The notes: generated by a model from the letters alone, not told the origin. A stretch of DNA of 64,000 nt from Hydractinia symbiolongicarpus (GCF_029227915.1 NC_079886.1:27692501-27756500); one strand, 5' to 3'; numbered from the stretch's first letter, positions 22,207 to 37,130 are shown. Numbers and translations are program-made.

Positions 22207-25200
22207 AAACTACAAGTCTCATGCGTTTTAGTGGTGAAAATATAATTTATAGAATCGTTCGGGAAATGAGTTTACTCCCTGCGTTCTTTTATTTGTATAC
22301 TTTTGACTATACGGGCCGGGTCCGGGATTTAAGGGAAATCGCAGGTTTTCGTTTGCCGGAGATTAAACTCCTTTTATTCAGCGTCTTATCAAAAATGAAA
22401 TCATTTTTGAAAACTACAAGTCTCATGCGTTTTAGTGGTGAAAAAATAATTTAAAGAATCGTTCGGGAAATGAGTTTTCTCCCTGGGTACTTTCTTTGTA
22501 TACTTTTGACTATACGGGCCGAGTCCGGGATTTACGGGAAATCGCGGGTTTTCGTTTGCCGACGATTAAACTCCTTTTATTCAGCGTCTCATCAAAAATG
22601 AAATCATTTTTGAAAAGTACAAGTCTCATGCGTTTTAGTGGTGAAAATATAATTTATAGAATCGTTCGGGAAATGAGTTTACTCCCTGCGTTCTTTTACT
22701 TGTATACTTTTGACTTTACGGGCCGGGTCCGGGATTTAAAGGAAATCGCGGGTTTTCGTTTGCCGGAGATTAAACTCCTTTTATTCAGCGTCTTATCAAA
22801 AATGAAATCATTTCTGAAAACTACAAGTCTCATGCGTTTTAGTGGTGAAAAAATAATTTAAAGAATCGTTCGGGAAATGAGTTTTCTCCCTGGGTACTTT
22901 CTTTGTATACTTTTGACTATACGGGCCGAGTCCGGGATTTACGGGAAATCGCGGGTTTTCGTTTGCCGGCGATTAAACTCCTTTTATTCAGCGTCTCATC
23001 AAAAATGAAATCATTTTTGAAAAGTACAAGTCTCATGCGTTTTAGTGGTGAAAAAATGATTTAAAGAATCCTTCGGGAAATGAGTTTACTCCCTGGGTAC
23101 TTTCTTTGTATACATTCGACTATACGGGCCAAGCCCGGGATTTACGGGAAATCGCGGGTTTTCGTTTGCCGGCGATTAAGCTACTTTTATTCAGCGTCTC
23201 ATCAAAAATGAAATCATTTTTGAAAAGTACAAGTCTCATGCGTTTTAGTGGTGAAAAAATAATTTAAAGAATCCTTCGGGAAATGAGTTTACTCCCTGGG
23301 TACTTTCTTTGTATACATTCGACTATACGGGCCAAGCCCGGGATTTACGGGAAATCGCGGGTTTTCGTTTGCCGGCGATTAAGCTACTTTTATTCAGCGT
23401 CTCATCAAAAATGAAATCATTTTTGAAAAGTACAAGTCTCATGCGTTTTAGTGGTGAAAAAATAATTTAAAGAATCCTTCGGGAAATGAGTTTACTCCCT
23501 GGGTACTTTCTTTGTATACATTCGACTATACGGGCCAAGCCCGGGATTTACGGGAAATCGCGGGTTTTCGTTTGCCGGCGATTAAGCTACTTTTATTCAG
23601 CGTCTCATCAAAAATGAAATCATTTTTGAGAACTACAAGTCTCATGCGTTTTAGTGGTGAAAATATAATTTATAGAATCGTTCGGGAAATGAGTTTACTC
23701 CCTGCCTTCTTTTATTTGTATACTTTTGACTATACGGGCCGGGTCCGGGATTTAAGGGAAATCGCGGGTTTTCGTTTGCCGGAGATTAAACTCCTTTTAT
23801 TCAGCGTCTTATCAAAAATGAAATCATTTTTGAAAACTGCAAGTCTCATGCGTTTTAGTGGTGAAAATGTAACTTAAAAAATCGTTCCGAAAATGAGTTT
23901 ACTCCCTGGGTACTTTCTTTGTATACATTCGACTATACGGCCGAGTCCGGGATATACGGGAAAGCGCGGGTTTTCGTTTGCCGGAGATTAAACTCCTTTT
24001 ATTCAGCGTCTCATCAAGAATGAAATCGTTTTTGAAAACTACAAGTCTTATGCGTTTTAGTGGTAAAAAATTAATTTAAAAAATCGTTCGGGAAATGAGT
24101 TTACTCCCAGTTTACTTTCTTTGTATACATTCGACTATACGGGTCAAGCCCGGGATTTACAGGAACTCCCGGGTTTTCATTTGCCGGCGATTAAACTCCT
24201 TTTATTCAGCGTCTCATCAAAAATGAAATCATTTTTGAAAACTACAAGTCTCATGCGTGTTAGTGGTGAAAAAATAATTTAAAGAATCCTTCGGGAAATG
24301 AGTTTACTCCCTGGGTACTTTCTTTGTATACATTCGACTATACGGGCCAAGCCCGGGATTTACGGGAAATCGCGGGTTTTCGTTTGCCGGAGATTAAACT
24401 CCTTTTATTCAGCGTCTCATCAAGAATGAAATCGTTTTTGAAAACTACAAGTCTTATGCGTTTTAGTGGTAAAAAATTAATTTAAAAAATCGTTCGGGAA
24501 ATGAGTTTACTCCCAGTTTACTTTCTTTGTATACATTCGACTATACGGGTCAAGCCCGGGATTTACAGGAACTCCCGGGTTTTCGTTTGCCGGCGATTAA
24601 ACTCCTTTTATTCAGCGTCTCATCAAAAATAAAATCATTTTTGAAAAGTACAAGTCTCATGCGTTTTAGTGGTGAAAAAATAATTTAAAGAATCCTTCGG
24701 GAAATGAGTTTACTCCCTGGGTACTTTCTTTGTATACATTCGACTATACGGGCCAAGCCCGGGATTTACGGGAAATCGCGGGTTTTCGTTTGCCGGCGAT
24801 TAAGCTACTTTTATTCAGCGTCTCATCAAAAATGAAATCATTTTTGAAAACTACAAGTCTCATGCGTTTTAGTGGTGAAAATATAATTTATAGAATCGTT
24901 CGGGAAATGAGTTTACTCCCTGCGTTCTTTTATTTGTATACTTTTGACTATACGGGCCGGGTCCGGGATTTAAGGGAAATCGCAGGTTTTCGTTTGCCGG
25001 AGATTAAACTCCTTTTATTCAGCGTCTTATCAAAAATGAAATCATTTTTGAAAACTACAAGTCTCATGCGTTTTAGTGGTGAAAAAATAATTTAAAGAAT
25101 CGTTCGGGAAATGAGTTTTCTCCCTGGGTACTTTCTTTGTATACTTTTGACTATACGGGCCGAGTCCGGGATTTACGGGAAATCGCGGGTTTTCGTTTGC

Positions 25201-25367
25201 CGACGATTAAATTCCTTTTATTCAGCGTCTCATCAAAAATGAAATCATTTTTGAAAAGTACAAGTCTCATGCGTTTTAGTGGTGAAAATATAATTTATAG
25301 AATCGTTCGGGAAATGAGTTTACTCCCTGCGTTCTTTTACTTGTATACTTTTGACTTTACGGGCCGG

Positions 25368-28209
25368 GTCCGGGATTTAAGGGAAATCGCGGGTTTTCGT
25401 TTGCCGGAGATTAAACTCCTTTTATTCAGCGTCTTATCAAAAATGAAATCATTTTTGAAAACTACAAGTCTCATGCGTTTTAGTGGTGAAAAAATAATTT
25501 AAAGAATCGTTCGGGAAATGAGTTTTCTCCCTGGGTACTTTCTTTGTATACTTTTGACTATACGGGCCGAGTCCGGGATTTACGGGAAATCGCGGGTTTT
25601 CGTTTGCCGGCGATTAAACTCCTTTTATTCAGCGTCTCATCAAAAATGAAATCATTTTTGAAAAGTACAAGTCTCATGCGTTTTAGTGGTGAAAAAATAA
25701 TTTAAAGAATCCTTCGGGAAATGAGTTTACTCCCTGGGTACTTTCTTTGTATACATTCGACTATACGGGCCAAGCCCGGGATTTACGGGAAATCGCGGGT
25801 TTTCGTTTGCCGGCGATTAAGCTACTTTTATTCAGCGTCTCATCAAAAATGAAATCATTTTTGAAAAGTACAAGTCTCATGCGTTTTAGTGGTGAAAAAA
25901 TAATTTAAAGAATCCTTCGGGAAATGAGTTTACTCCCTGGGTACTTTCTTTGTATACATTCGACTATACGGGCCAAGCCCGGGATTTACGGGAAATCGCG
26001 GGTTTTCGTTTGCCGGCGATTAAGCTACTTTTATTCAGCGTCTCATCAAAAATGAAATCATTTTTGAGAACTACAAGTCTCATGCGTTTTAGTGGTGAAA
26101 ATATAATTTATAGAATCGTTCGGGAAATGAGTTTACTCCCTGCCTTCTTTTATTTGTATACTTTTGACTATACGGGCCGGGTCCGGGATTTAAGGGAAAT
26201 CGCGGGTTTTCGTTTGCCGGAGATTAAACTCCTTTTATTCAGCGTCTTATCAAAAATGAAATCATTTTTGAAAACTGCAAGTCTCATGCGTTTTAGTGGT
26301 GAAAATGTAACTTAAAAAATCGTTCGGAAAATGAGTTTACTCCCTGGGTACTTTCTTTGTATACATTCGACTATACGGCCGAGTCCGGGATATACGGGAA
26401 AGCGCGGGTTTTCGTTTGCCGGAGATTAAACTCCTTTTATTCAGCGTCTCATCAAGAATGAAATCGTTTTTGAAAACTACAAGTCTTATGCGTTTTAGTG
26501 GTAAAAAATTAATTTAAAAAATCGTTCGGGAAATGAGTTTACTCCCAGTTTACTTTCTTTGTATACATTCGACTATACGGGTCAAGCCCGGGATTTACAG
26601 GAACTCCCGGGTTTTCATTTGCCGGCGATTAAACTCCTTTTATTCAGCGTCTCATCAAAAATGAAATCATTTTTGAAAACTACAAGTCTCATGCGTTTTA
26701 GTGGTGAAAAAATAATTTAAAGAATCCTTCGGGAAATGAGTTTACTCCCTGGGTACTTTCTTTGTATACATTCGACTATACGGGCCGGGTCCGGGATTTA
26801 AGGGAAATCGCGGGTTTTCGTTTGCCGGAGATTAAACTCCTTTTATTCAGCGTCTTATCAAAAATGAAATCATTTTTGAAAACTACAAGTCTCATGCGTT
26901 TTAGTGGTGAAAAAATAATTTAAAGAATCGTTCGGGAAATGAGTTTTCTCCCTGGGTACTTTCTTTGTATACTTTTGACTATACGGGCCGAGTCCGGGAT
27001 TTACGGGAAATCGCGGGTTTTCGTTTGCCGGCGATTAAACTCCTTTTATTCAGCGTCTCATCAAAAATGAAATCATTTTTGAAAAGTACAAGTCTCATGC
27101 GTTTTAGTGGTGAAAAAATAATTTAAAGAATCCTTCGGGAAATGAGTTTACTCCCTGGGTACTTTCTTTGTATACATTCGACTATACGGGCCAAGCCCGG
27201 GATTTACGGGAAATCGCGGGTTTTCGTTTGCCGGCGATTAAGCTACTTTTATTCAGCGTCTCATCAAAAATGAAATCATTTTTGAAAAGTACAAGTCTCA
27301 TGCGTTTTAGTGGTGAAAAAATAATTTAAAGAATCCTTCGGGAAATGAGTTTACTCCCTGGGTACTTTCTTTGTATACATTCGACTATACGGGCCAAGCC
27401 CGGGATTTACGGGAAATCGCGGGTTTTCGTTTGCCGGCGATTAAGCTACTTTTATTCAGCGTCTCATCAAAAATGAAATCATTTTTGAGAACTACAAGTC
27501 TCATGCGTTTTAGTGGTGAAAATATAATTTATAGAATCGTTCGGGAAATGAGTTTACTCCCTGCCTTCTTTTATTTGTATACTTTTGACTATACGGGCCG
27601 GGTCCGGGATTTAAGGGAAATCGCGGGTTTTCGTTTGCCGGAGATTAAACTCCTTTTATTCAGCGTCTTATCAAAAATGAAATCATTTTTGAAAACTGCA
27701 AGTCTCATGCGTTTTAGTGGTGAAAATGTAACTTAAAAAATCGTTCGGAAAATGAGTTTACTCCCTGGGTACTTTCTTTGTATACATTCGACTATACGGC
27801 CGAGTCCGGGATATACGGGAAAGCGCGGGTTTTCGTTTGCCGGAGATTAAACTCCTTTTATTCAGCGTCTCATCAAGAATGAAATCGTTTTTGAAAACTA
27901 CAAGTCTTATGCGTTTTAGTGGTAAAAAATTAATTTAAAAAATCGTTCGGGAAATGAGTTTACTCCCAGTTTACTTTCTTTGTATACATTCGACTATACG
28001 GGTCAAGCCCGGGATTTACAGGAACTCCCGGGTTTTCATTTGCCGGCGATTAAACTCCTTTTATTCAGCGTCTCATCAAAAATGAAATCATTTTTGAAAA
28101 CTACAAGTCTCATGCGTTTTAGTGGTGAAAAAATAATTTAAAGAATCCTTCGGGAAATGAGTTTACTCCCTGGGTACTTTCTTTGTATACATTCGACTAT
28201 ACGGGCCAA
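25368..28209 (+). repeat. HOR: tandem duplication of a 1,421-bp (7-monomer) unit
   Basis: Copy 1 (~25368-26788) and copy 2 (~26789-28209) match at offset 1,421. Markers include TTTTTGAGAACTAC and CCTGCCTTCTTTTATTTG. The junction lies at the GGGCCGGGTCCGGG part of a monomer, around 26780. Confidence 0.85.
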
Positions 28210-29690
28210 GCCCGGGATTTACGGGAAATCGCAGGTTTTCGTTTGCCGGAGATTAAACTCCTTTTATTCAGCGTCTCATCAAGAATGAAATCGTTTTTGA
28301 AAACTACAAGTCTTATGCGTTTTAGTGGTAAAAAATTAATTTAAAAAATCGTTCGGGAAATGAGTTTACTCCCAGCTTACTTTCTTTGTATACATTCGAC
28401 TATACGGGTCAAGCCCGGGATTTACAGGAACTCCCGGGTTTTCGTTTGCCGGCGATTAAACTCCTTTTATTCAGCGTCTCATTAAAAATGAAATCATTTT
28501 TGAAAACTACAAGTCTCATGCGTTTTAGTGGTGAAAAAATAATTTAAAGAATCCTTCGGGAAATGAGTTTACTCCCTGCGTACTTTCTTTGTATACTTTT
28601 GACCATACGGGCCGGGTCCGGGATTTACGGGAAATCGCGGGTTTTTGTTTGCCGGAGATTAAACTCCTTTTATTCAGCGTCTTATCAAAAATGAAATCAT
28701 TTTTGAAAACTACAAGTCTCATGCGTTTTATTGTTGAAAAAATAATTTAAAGAATCGTTCGGGAAATGAGTTTACTCCCTGGGTACTTTCTTTGTATACT
28801 TTTGACTATACGGGCCGAGTCCGGGATTTACTGGAAATCGCGGGTTTTCGTTTGCCGGCGATTAAACTCCTTTTATCCAGCGTCTCATCAAAAACGAAAT
28901 CATTTTTAAAAACTACAAGTCTCATGCGTCTTATTGGTGAAAAAATAATTTAAAAAATCGTTCGGGAAATGAGTTTACTCCCTGGGTACTTTCTTTGTAT
29001 ACATTTGACTATACGGGCCAAGCCCTGGATTTACGGGAAATCGCGGGTTTTCGTTTGCCGGCGATTAAAATTCTTTTATTCAGCGTCTCATCAAAAATGA
29101 AATCATTTTTGAAAACTGCAAGTCTCATGCGTTTTGGTGGTGAATATGTAATTTAAAAAATCGTTCGGAAAATGAGTTTACTCCCTGGGTACTTTCTTTG
29201 TATACATTCGACTATACGGGCCAAGCCCGGGATTTACGGGAAATCGCGGGTTTTCGTTTGCCGGAGATTAAACTCCTTTTATTCAGCGTCTCATCAAGAA
29301 TGAAATCGTTTTTGAAAACTACAAGTCTTATGCGTTTTAGTGGTAAAAAATTAATTTAAAAAATCGTTCGGGAAATGAGTTTACTCCCTGGGTACTTTCT
29401 TTGTATACTTTTGACTATACGGGTCGAGTCCGGGATTTACGGGAAATCGCAGGTTTTCGTTTGCCGGCGATTAAACTCCTTTTATTCAGCGTCTCATCAA
29501 AAACGAAATCATTTTTAAAAACTACAAGTCTCATGCGTTTTAGTGGTAAAAAATTAATTTAAAAAATCGTTCGGGAAATGAGTTTACTCCCAGTTTACTT
29601 TCTTTGTATACATTCGACTATACGGGTCAAGCCCGGGATTTACAGGAACTCCCGGGTTTTTGTTTGCCGGCGATTAAACTCCTTTTATTC
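28210..29690 (+). repeat. Mixed satellite monomers without a clear HOR
   Basis: About seven monomers of several variants, including ATTGTTGAAAA and GTGAATATGTAA changes not seen elsewhere. No tandem block was recognised by eye. Nothing other than satellite is present. Confidence 0.7.
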
Positions 29691-32345
29691 AGCGTCTTAT
29701 CAAAAAGGAAATCATTTTTGAAAACTACAAGTCTCATGCGTTTTAGTGGTGAAAAAATAATTTAAGGAATCCTTCGGGAAATGAGATTACTCCCTGGGTA
29801 CTTTCTTTGTATACATTCGACTATACGGGCCAAGCCCGGGATTTACGGGAAATCGCGGGTTTTCGTTTGCCGGCGATTAAACTTCTTTTATTCAGCGTCT
29901 CATCAAAAATGAAATCATTTTTGAAAACTACAAGTCTCATGCGTTTTAGTGGTGAAAATATAATTTATAGAATCGTTCGGGAAATGAGTTTACTCCCTGC
30001 GTACTTTCTTTGTATACTTTTGACTATACGGGCCGGGTCCGGGATTTACGGGAAATCGCGGGTTTTCGTTTGCCGGAGATTAAACTCCTTTTATTCAGCG
30101 TCTTATCAAAAATGAAATCATTTTTGAAAACTACAAGTCTCATGCGTTTTATTGGTGAAAAAATAATTTAAAGAATCGTTCGGGAAATGAGTTTACTCCC
30201 TGGGTACTTTCATTGTATACTTTTGACTATACGGGCCGAGTCCGGGATTTACGGGAAATCGCGGGTTTTCGTTTGCCGGCGATTAAACTCCTTTTATTCA
30301 GCGTCTCATCAAAAACGAAATCATTTTTAAAAACTACAAGTCTCATGCGTCTTATTGGTGAAAAAATAATTTAAAAAATCGTTCGGGAAATGAGTTTACT
30401 CCCTGGGTACTTTCTTTGTATACATTTGACTATACGGGCCAAGCCCTGGATTTACGGGAAATCGCGGGTTTTCGTTTGCCGGCGATTAAACCCCTTTTAT
30501 TCAGCGTCTTATCAAAAATGAAATCATTTTTGAAAACTACAAGTCTCATGCGTTTTGGTGGTGAAAATGTAATTTAAAAAATCGTTCGGAAAATGAGTTT
30601 ACTCCCTGGGTACTTTCTTTGTATACATTCGACTATACGGCCGAGTCCGGGATATACGAGAAAGCGCGGGTTTTCGTTTGCCGGCGATTAAACTCCTTTT
30701 ATTCAGCGTCTCATCAAAAATGAAATCAGTTTTGAAAACTACAAGTCTCATGCGTTTTAGTGGTAAAAAAATAATTTAAAAAATCGTTCGGGAAATGAGT
30801 TTACTTCCTGGGTACTTTCTTTGTATACATTCAGCTATACGGGCCAAGCCCGGGATTTACGGGAAATCGCCAGTTTTCGTTTGCCGGAGATTACACTCCT
30901 TTTATTGAGCGTCTCATCAAGAATGAAATCGTTTTTGAAAACTACAAGTCTTATGCGTTTTAGTGGTAAAAAATTAAATTAAAAAATCGTTCGGGAAATG
31001 AGTTTACTCCCAGTTTACTTTCTTTGTATACATTCGACCATACGGGTCAAGTCCGGGATTTACAGGAACTCCCGGGTTTTCGCTTGCCGGCGATTAAACT
31101 CCTTTTATTCAGCGTCTCATCAAAAATGAAATGATTTTTGAAAACTACAAGTCTCATGCGTTTTAGTGGTGAAAAAATAATTTAAAGAATCCTTCGGGAA
31201 ATGAGTTTACTCCCTGGGTACTTTCTTTGTATACATTCGACTATACGGGCCAAGCCCGGGATTTACGGGAAATCGCGGGTTTTCGTTTGCCGGCGATTAA
31301 ACTCCTTTTATTCAGCGTCTCATTAAAAATGAAATCATTTTTGAAAACTACAAGTCTCATGCGTTTTAGTGGTGAAAAAATAATTTAAAGAATCCTTCGG
31401 GAAATGAGTTTACTCCCTGGGTACTTTCTTTGTATACATTCGACTATACGGGCCAAGCCCGGGATTTACGGGAAATCGCGGGTTTTCGTTTGCCGGAGAT
31501 TAAACTCCTTTTATTCAGCGTCTCATCAAGAATGAAATCGTTTTTGAAAACTACAAGTCTTATGCGTTTTAGTGGTAAAAAATTAATTTAAAAAATCGTT
31601 CGGGAAATAAGTTTACTCCCAGTTTACTTTCTTTGTATACATTCGACTATACGGTTCAAGCCCGGGATTTACAGGAACTCCCGGGTTTTCGTTTGCCGGC
31701 GATTAAACTCCTTTTATTCAGCGTCTTATCAAAAAGGAAATCATTTTTGAAAACTACAAGTCTCATGCGTTTTAGTGGTGAAAAAATAATTTAAGGAATC
31801 CTTCGGGAAATGAGATTACTCCCTGGGTACTTTCTTTGTATACATTCGACTATACGGGCCAAGCCCGGGATTTACGGGAAATCGCGGGTTTTCGTTTGCC
31901 GGCGATTAAAATTCTTTTATTCAGCGTCTCATCAAAAATGAAATCATTTTTGAAAACTACAAGTCTCATGCGTTTTAGTGGTGAAAATATAATTTATAGA
32001 ATCGTTCGGGAAATGAGTTTACTCCCTGCGTACTTTCTTTGTATACTTTTGACTATACGGGCCGGGTCCGGGATTTACGGGAAATCGCGGGTTTTCGTTT
32101 GCCGGAGATTAAACTCCTTTTATTCAGCGTCTTATCAAAAATGAAATCATTTTTGAAAACTACAAGTCTCATGCGTTTTATTGGTGAAAAAATAATTTAA
32201 AGAATCGTTCGGGAAATGAGTTTACTCCCTGGGTACTTTCTTTGTATACTTTTGACTATACGGGCCGAGTCCGGGATTTACGGGAAATCGCGGGTTTTCG
32301 TTTGCCGGCGATTAAACTCCTTTTATTCAGCGTCTCATCAAAAAC
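29690..32345 (+). repeat. HOR: 2,029-bp (10-monomer) repeat
   Basis: 29685-~30320 recurs at 31714-~32349 (offset 2,029), sharing CAAAAAGGAAATC, AATTTAAGGAATCC and ATGAGATTACTCC. The segment 30301-~31260 also recurs at 33952-~34911 (offset 3,651). Confidence 0.8.
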
Positions 32346-33967
32346 GAAATCATTTTTAAAAACTACAAGTCTCATGCGTTTTAGTGGTAAAAAATTAATT
32401 TAAAAAATCGTTCGGGAAATGAGTTTACTCCCAGTTTACTTTCTTTGTATACATTCGACTATACGGGTCAAGCCCGGGATTTACAGGAACTCCCGGGTTT
32501 TCGTTTGCCGGCGATTAAACTCCTTTTATTCAGCGTCTTATCAAAAAGGAAATCATTTTCGAAAACTACAAGTCTCATGCGTTTTAGTGGTGAAAAAATA
32601 ATTTAAGGAATCCTTCGGGAAATGAGATTACTCCCTGGGTACTTTCTTTGTATACATTCGACTATACGGGCCAAGCCCGGGATTTACGGGAAATCGCGGG
32701 TTTTCGTTTGCCGGCGATTAAACTTCTTTTATTCAGCGTCTCATCAAAAATGAAATCATTTTTGAAAACTACAAGTCTCATGCGTTTTAGTGGTGAAAAT
32801 ATAATTTATAGAATCGTTCGGGAAATGAGTTTACTGCCTGCGTACTTTCTTTGTATACTTTGACTATACGGGCCGGGTCCGGGATTTACGGGAAATCGCG
32901 GGTTTTCGTTTGCCGGAGATTAAACTCCTTTTATTCAGCGTCTTATTAAAAATGAAATCATTTTTGAAAACTACAAGTCTCATGCGTTTTATTGGTGAAA
33001 AAAGAATTTAAAGAATCGTTCGGGAAATGAGTTTACTCCCTGGGTACTTTCTTTGTATACTTTTGACTATACGGGCCGAGTCCGGGATTTACGGGAAATC
33101 GCGGGTTTTCGTTTGCCGGCGATTAAACTCCTTTTATTCAGCGTCTCATCAAAAACGAAATCATTTTTAAAAACTACAAGTCTCATGCGTTTTAGTGGTA
33201 AAAAATTAATTTAAAAAATCGTTCGGGAAATGAGTTTACTCCCAGTTTACTTTCTTTGTATACATTCGACTATACGGGTCAAGCCCGGGATTTACAGGAA
33301 CTCCCGGGTTTTCGTTTGCCGGCGATTAAACTCCTTTTATTCAGCGTCTTATCAAAAAGGAAATCATTTTCGAAAACTACAAGTCTCATGCGTTTTAGTG
33401 GTGAAAAAATAATTTAAGGAATCCTTCGGGAAATGAGATTACTCCCTGGGTACTTTCTTTGTATACATTCGACTATACGGGCCAAGCCCGGGATTTACGG
33501 GAAATCGCGGGTTTTCGTTTGCCGGCGATTAAACTTCTTTTATTCAGCGTCTCATCAAAAATGAAATCATTTTTGAAAACTACAAGTCTCATGCGTTTTA
33601 GTGGTGAAAATATAATTTATAGAATCGTTCGGGAAATGAGTTTACTCCCTGCGTACTTTCTTTGTATACTTTGACTATACGGGCCGGGTCCGGGATTTAC
33701 GGGAAATCGCGGGTTTTCGTTTGCCGGAGATTAAACTCCTTTTATTCAGCGTCTTATTAAAAATGAAATCATTTTTGAAAACTACAAGTCTCATGCGTTT
33801 TATTGGTGAAAAAAGAATTTAAAGAATCGTTCGGGAAATGAGTTTACTCCCTGGGTACTTTCTTTGTATACTTTTGACTATACGGGCCGAGTCCGGGATT
33901 TACGGGAAATCGCGGGTTTTCGTTTGCCGGCGATTAAACTCCTTTTATTCAGCGTCTCATCAAAAAC
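32346..33967 (+). repeat. HOR: tandem duplication of an 811-bp (4-monomer) unit
   Basis: Two copies at offset 811, sharing ATTTTCGAAAAC, a GTATACTTTGAC 1-bp deletion and AAAAAAGAATTTAAAG. The only difference noticed is ACTGCCTGCG (~32835) against ACTCCCTGCG (~33646). Confidence 0.88.
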
Positions 33968-34989
33968 GAAATCATTTTTAAAAACTACAAGTCTCATGCG
34001 TCTTATTGGTGAAAAAATAATTTAAAAAATCGTTCGGGAAATGAGTTTACTCCCTGGGTACTTTCTTTGTATACATTTGACTATACGGGCCAAGCCCTGG
34101 ATTTACGGGAAATCGCGGGTTTTCGTTTGCCGGCGATTAAAATTCTTTTATTCAGCGTCTCATCAAAAATGAAATCATTTTTAAAAACTGCAAGTCTCAT
34201 GCGTTTTGGTGGTGAAAATGTAATTTAAAAAATCGTTCGGAAAATGAGTTTACTCCCTGGGTACTTTCTTTGTATACATTCGACTATACGGCCGAGTCCG
34301 GGATATACGGGAAAGCGCGGGTTTTCGTTTGCCGGCGATTAAACTCCTTTTATTCAGCGTCTCATCAAAAATGAAATCAGTTTTGAAAACTACAAGTCTC
34401 ATGCGTTTTAGTGGTAAAAAAATAATTTAAAAAATCGTTCGGGAAATGAGTTTACTTCCTGGGTACTTTCTTTGTATACATTCAGCTATACGGGCCAAGC
34501 CCGGGATTTACGGGAAATCGCGAGTTTTCGTTTGCCGGAGATTACACTCCTTTTATTGAGCGTCTCATCAAGAATGAAATCGTTTTTGAAAACTACAAGT
34601 CTTATGCGTTTTAGTGGTAAAAAATTAAATTAAAAAATCGTTCGGGAAATGAGTTTACTCCCAGTTTACTTTCTTTGTATACATTCGACCATACGGGTCA
34701 AGTCCGGGATTTACAGGAACTCCCGGGTTTTCGCTTGCCGGCGATTAAACTCCTTTTATTCAGCGTCTCATCAAAAATGAAATGATTTTTGAAAACTACA
34801 AGTCTCATGCGTTTTAGTGGTGAAAAAATAATTTAAAGAATCCTTCGGGAAATGAATTTACTCCCTGGGTACTTTCTTTGTATACATTCGACTATACGGG
34901 CCAAGCCCGGGATTTACGGGAAATCGCGGGTTTTCGTTTGCCGGCGATTAAACTCCTTTTATTCAGCGTCTTATCAAAAAGGAAATCAT

Positions 34990-37130
34990 TTTTGAAAACT
35001 ACAAGTCTCATGCGTTTTAGTGGTGAAAAAATAATTTAAGGAATCCTTCGGGAAATGAGATTACTCCCTGGGTACTTTCTTTGTATACATTCGACTATAC
35101 GGGCCAAGCCCGGGATTTACGGGAAATCGCGGGTTTTCGTTTGCCGGCGATTAAACTTCTTTTATTCAGCGTCTCATCAAAAATGAAATCATTTTTGAAA
35201 ACTACAAGTCTCATGCGTTTTAGTGGTGAAAATATAATTTATAGAATCGTTCGGGAAATGAGTTTACTCCCTGCGTACTTTCTTTGTATACTTTTGACTA
35301 TACGGGCCGGGTCCGGGATTTACGGGAAATCGCGGGTTTTCGTTTGCCGGAGATTAAACTCCTTTTATTCAGCGTCTTAGCAAAAATGAAATCATTTTTG
35401 AAAACTACAAGTCTCATGCGTTTTATTGGTGAAAAAATAATTTAAAGAATCGTTCGGGAAATGAGTTTACTTCCTGGGTACTTTCTTTGTATACTTTTGA
35501 CTATACGGGCCGAGTCCGGGATTTACGGGAAATCGCGGGTTTTCGTTTGCCGGCGATTAAACTTCTTTTATTCAGCGTCTCATCAAAAATGAAATCATTT
35601 TTGAAAACTACAAGTCTCATGCGTCTTATTGGTGAAAAAATAATTTAAAAAATCGTTCGGGAAATGAGTTTACTCCCTGGGTACTTTCTTTGTATACATT
35701 TGACTATACGGGCCAAGCCCTGGATTTACGGGAAATCGCGGGTTTTCGTTTGCCGGCGATTAAAATTCTTTTATTCAGCGTCTCATCAAAAATGAAATCA
35801 TTTTTGAAAACTGCAAGTCTCATGCGTTTTGGTGGTGAAATTGTAATTTAAAAAATCGTTCGGAAAATGAGTTTACTCCCTGGGTACTTTCTTTGTATAC
35901 ATTCGACTATACGGCCGAGTCCGGGATATACGGGAAAGCGCGGGTTTTCGTTTGCCGGCGATTAAACTCCTTTTATTCAGCGTCTCATCAAAAATGAAAT
36001 CAGTTTTGAAAACTACAAGTCTCATGCGTTTTAGTGGTAAAAAAATAATTTAAAAAATCGTTCGGGAAATGAGTTTACTTCCTGGGTACTTTCTTTGTAT
36101 ACATTCAGCTATACCGGCCGGTTCCGGGATTTAGGGTAAATCGCGGGTTTTCGTTTGCCGGCGATTAAACTCTTTTTATTCAGCGTCTCATCAAAAATGA
36201 AATCATTTTTGAAAACTACAAGTCTCATGCGTTTTAGTGGTGAAAATATAATTTATAGAATCGTTCGGGAAATGAGTTTACTCCCTGCGTACTTTCTTTG
36301 TATACTTTTGACTATACGGGCCGGGTCCGGGATTTACGGGAAATCGCGGGTTTTCGTTTGCCGGAGATTAAACTCCTTTTATTCAGCGTCTTAGCAAAAA
36401 TGAAATCATTTTTGAAAACTACAAGTCTCATGCGTTTTATTGGTGAAAAAATAATTTAAAGAATCGTTCGGGAAATGAGTTTACTTCCTGGGTACTTTCT
36501 TTGTATACTTTTGACTATACGGGCCGAGTCCGGGATTTACGGGAAATCGCGGGTTTTCGTTTGCCGGCGATTAAACTTCTTTTATTCAGCGTCTCATCAA
36601 AAATGAAATCATTTTTGAAAACTACAAGTCTCATGCGTCTTATTGGTGAAAAAATAATTTAAAAAATCGTTCGGGAAATGAGTTTACTCCCTGGGTACTT
36701 TCTTTGTATACATTTGACTATACGGGCCAAGCCCTGGATTTACGGGAAATCGCGGGTTTTCGTTTGCCGGCGATTAAAATTCTTTTATTCAGCGTCTCAT
36801 CAAAAATGAAATCATTTTTGAAAACTGCAAGTCTCATGCGTTTTGGTGGTGAAATTGTAATTTAAAAAATCGTTCGGAAAATGAGTTTACTCCCTGGGTA
36901 CTTTCTTTGTATACATTCGACTATACGGCCGAGTCCGGGATATACGGGAAAGCGCGGGTTTTCGTTTGCCGGCGATTAAACTCCTTTTATTCAGCGTCTC
37001 ATCAAAAATGAAATCAGTTTTGAAAACTACAAGTCTCATGCGTTTTAGTGGTAAAAAAATAATTTAAAAAATCGTTCGGGAAATGAGTTTACTTCCTGGG
37101 TACTTTCTTTGTATACATTCAGCTATACGG
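34990..37130 (+). repeat. HOR: tandem duplication of a 1,014-bp (5-monomer) unit
   Basis: ~35130-36115 recurs at ~36144-37130, sharing GCGTCTTAGCAAAAATG, GGTGAAATTGTAATT and the ATATACGGGAAAGCGCGGG monomer. The junction monomer near 36110-36170 is a hybrid (TACCGGCCGGTTCCGGG and TTTAGGGTAAATC). Confidence 0.85.

Larger units (their letters stand above)
22050..25370 (+). repeat. HOR: 2,641-bp (13-monomer) repeat with trimer expansions
   Basis: The block beginning near 22089 recurs at 24730 (offset 2,641). It shares the CTGCGTTCTTTTATTTG and CCGACGATTAAA variants. Around 23160-23520 a monomer ending in GATTAAGCTACTTTT is repeated three times in succession, a local expansion not matched in length in the second copy (two there). 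Confidence 0.8.
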
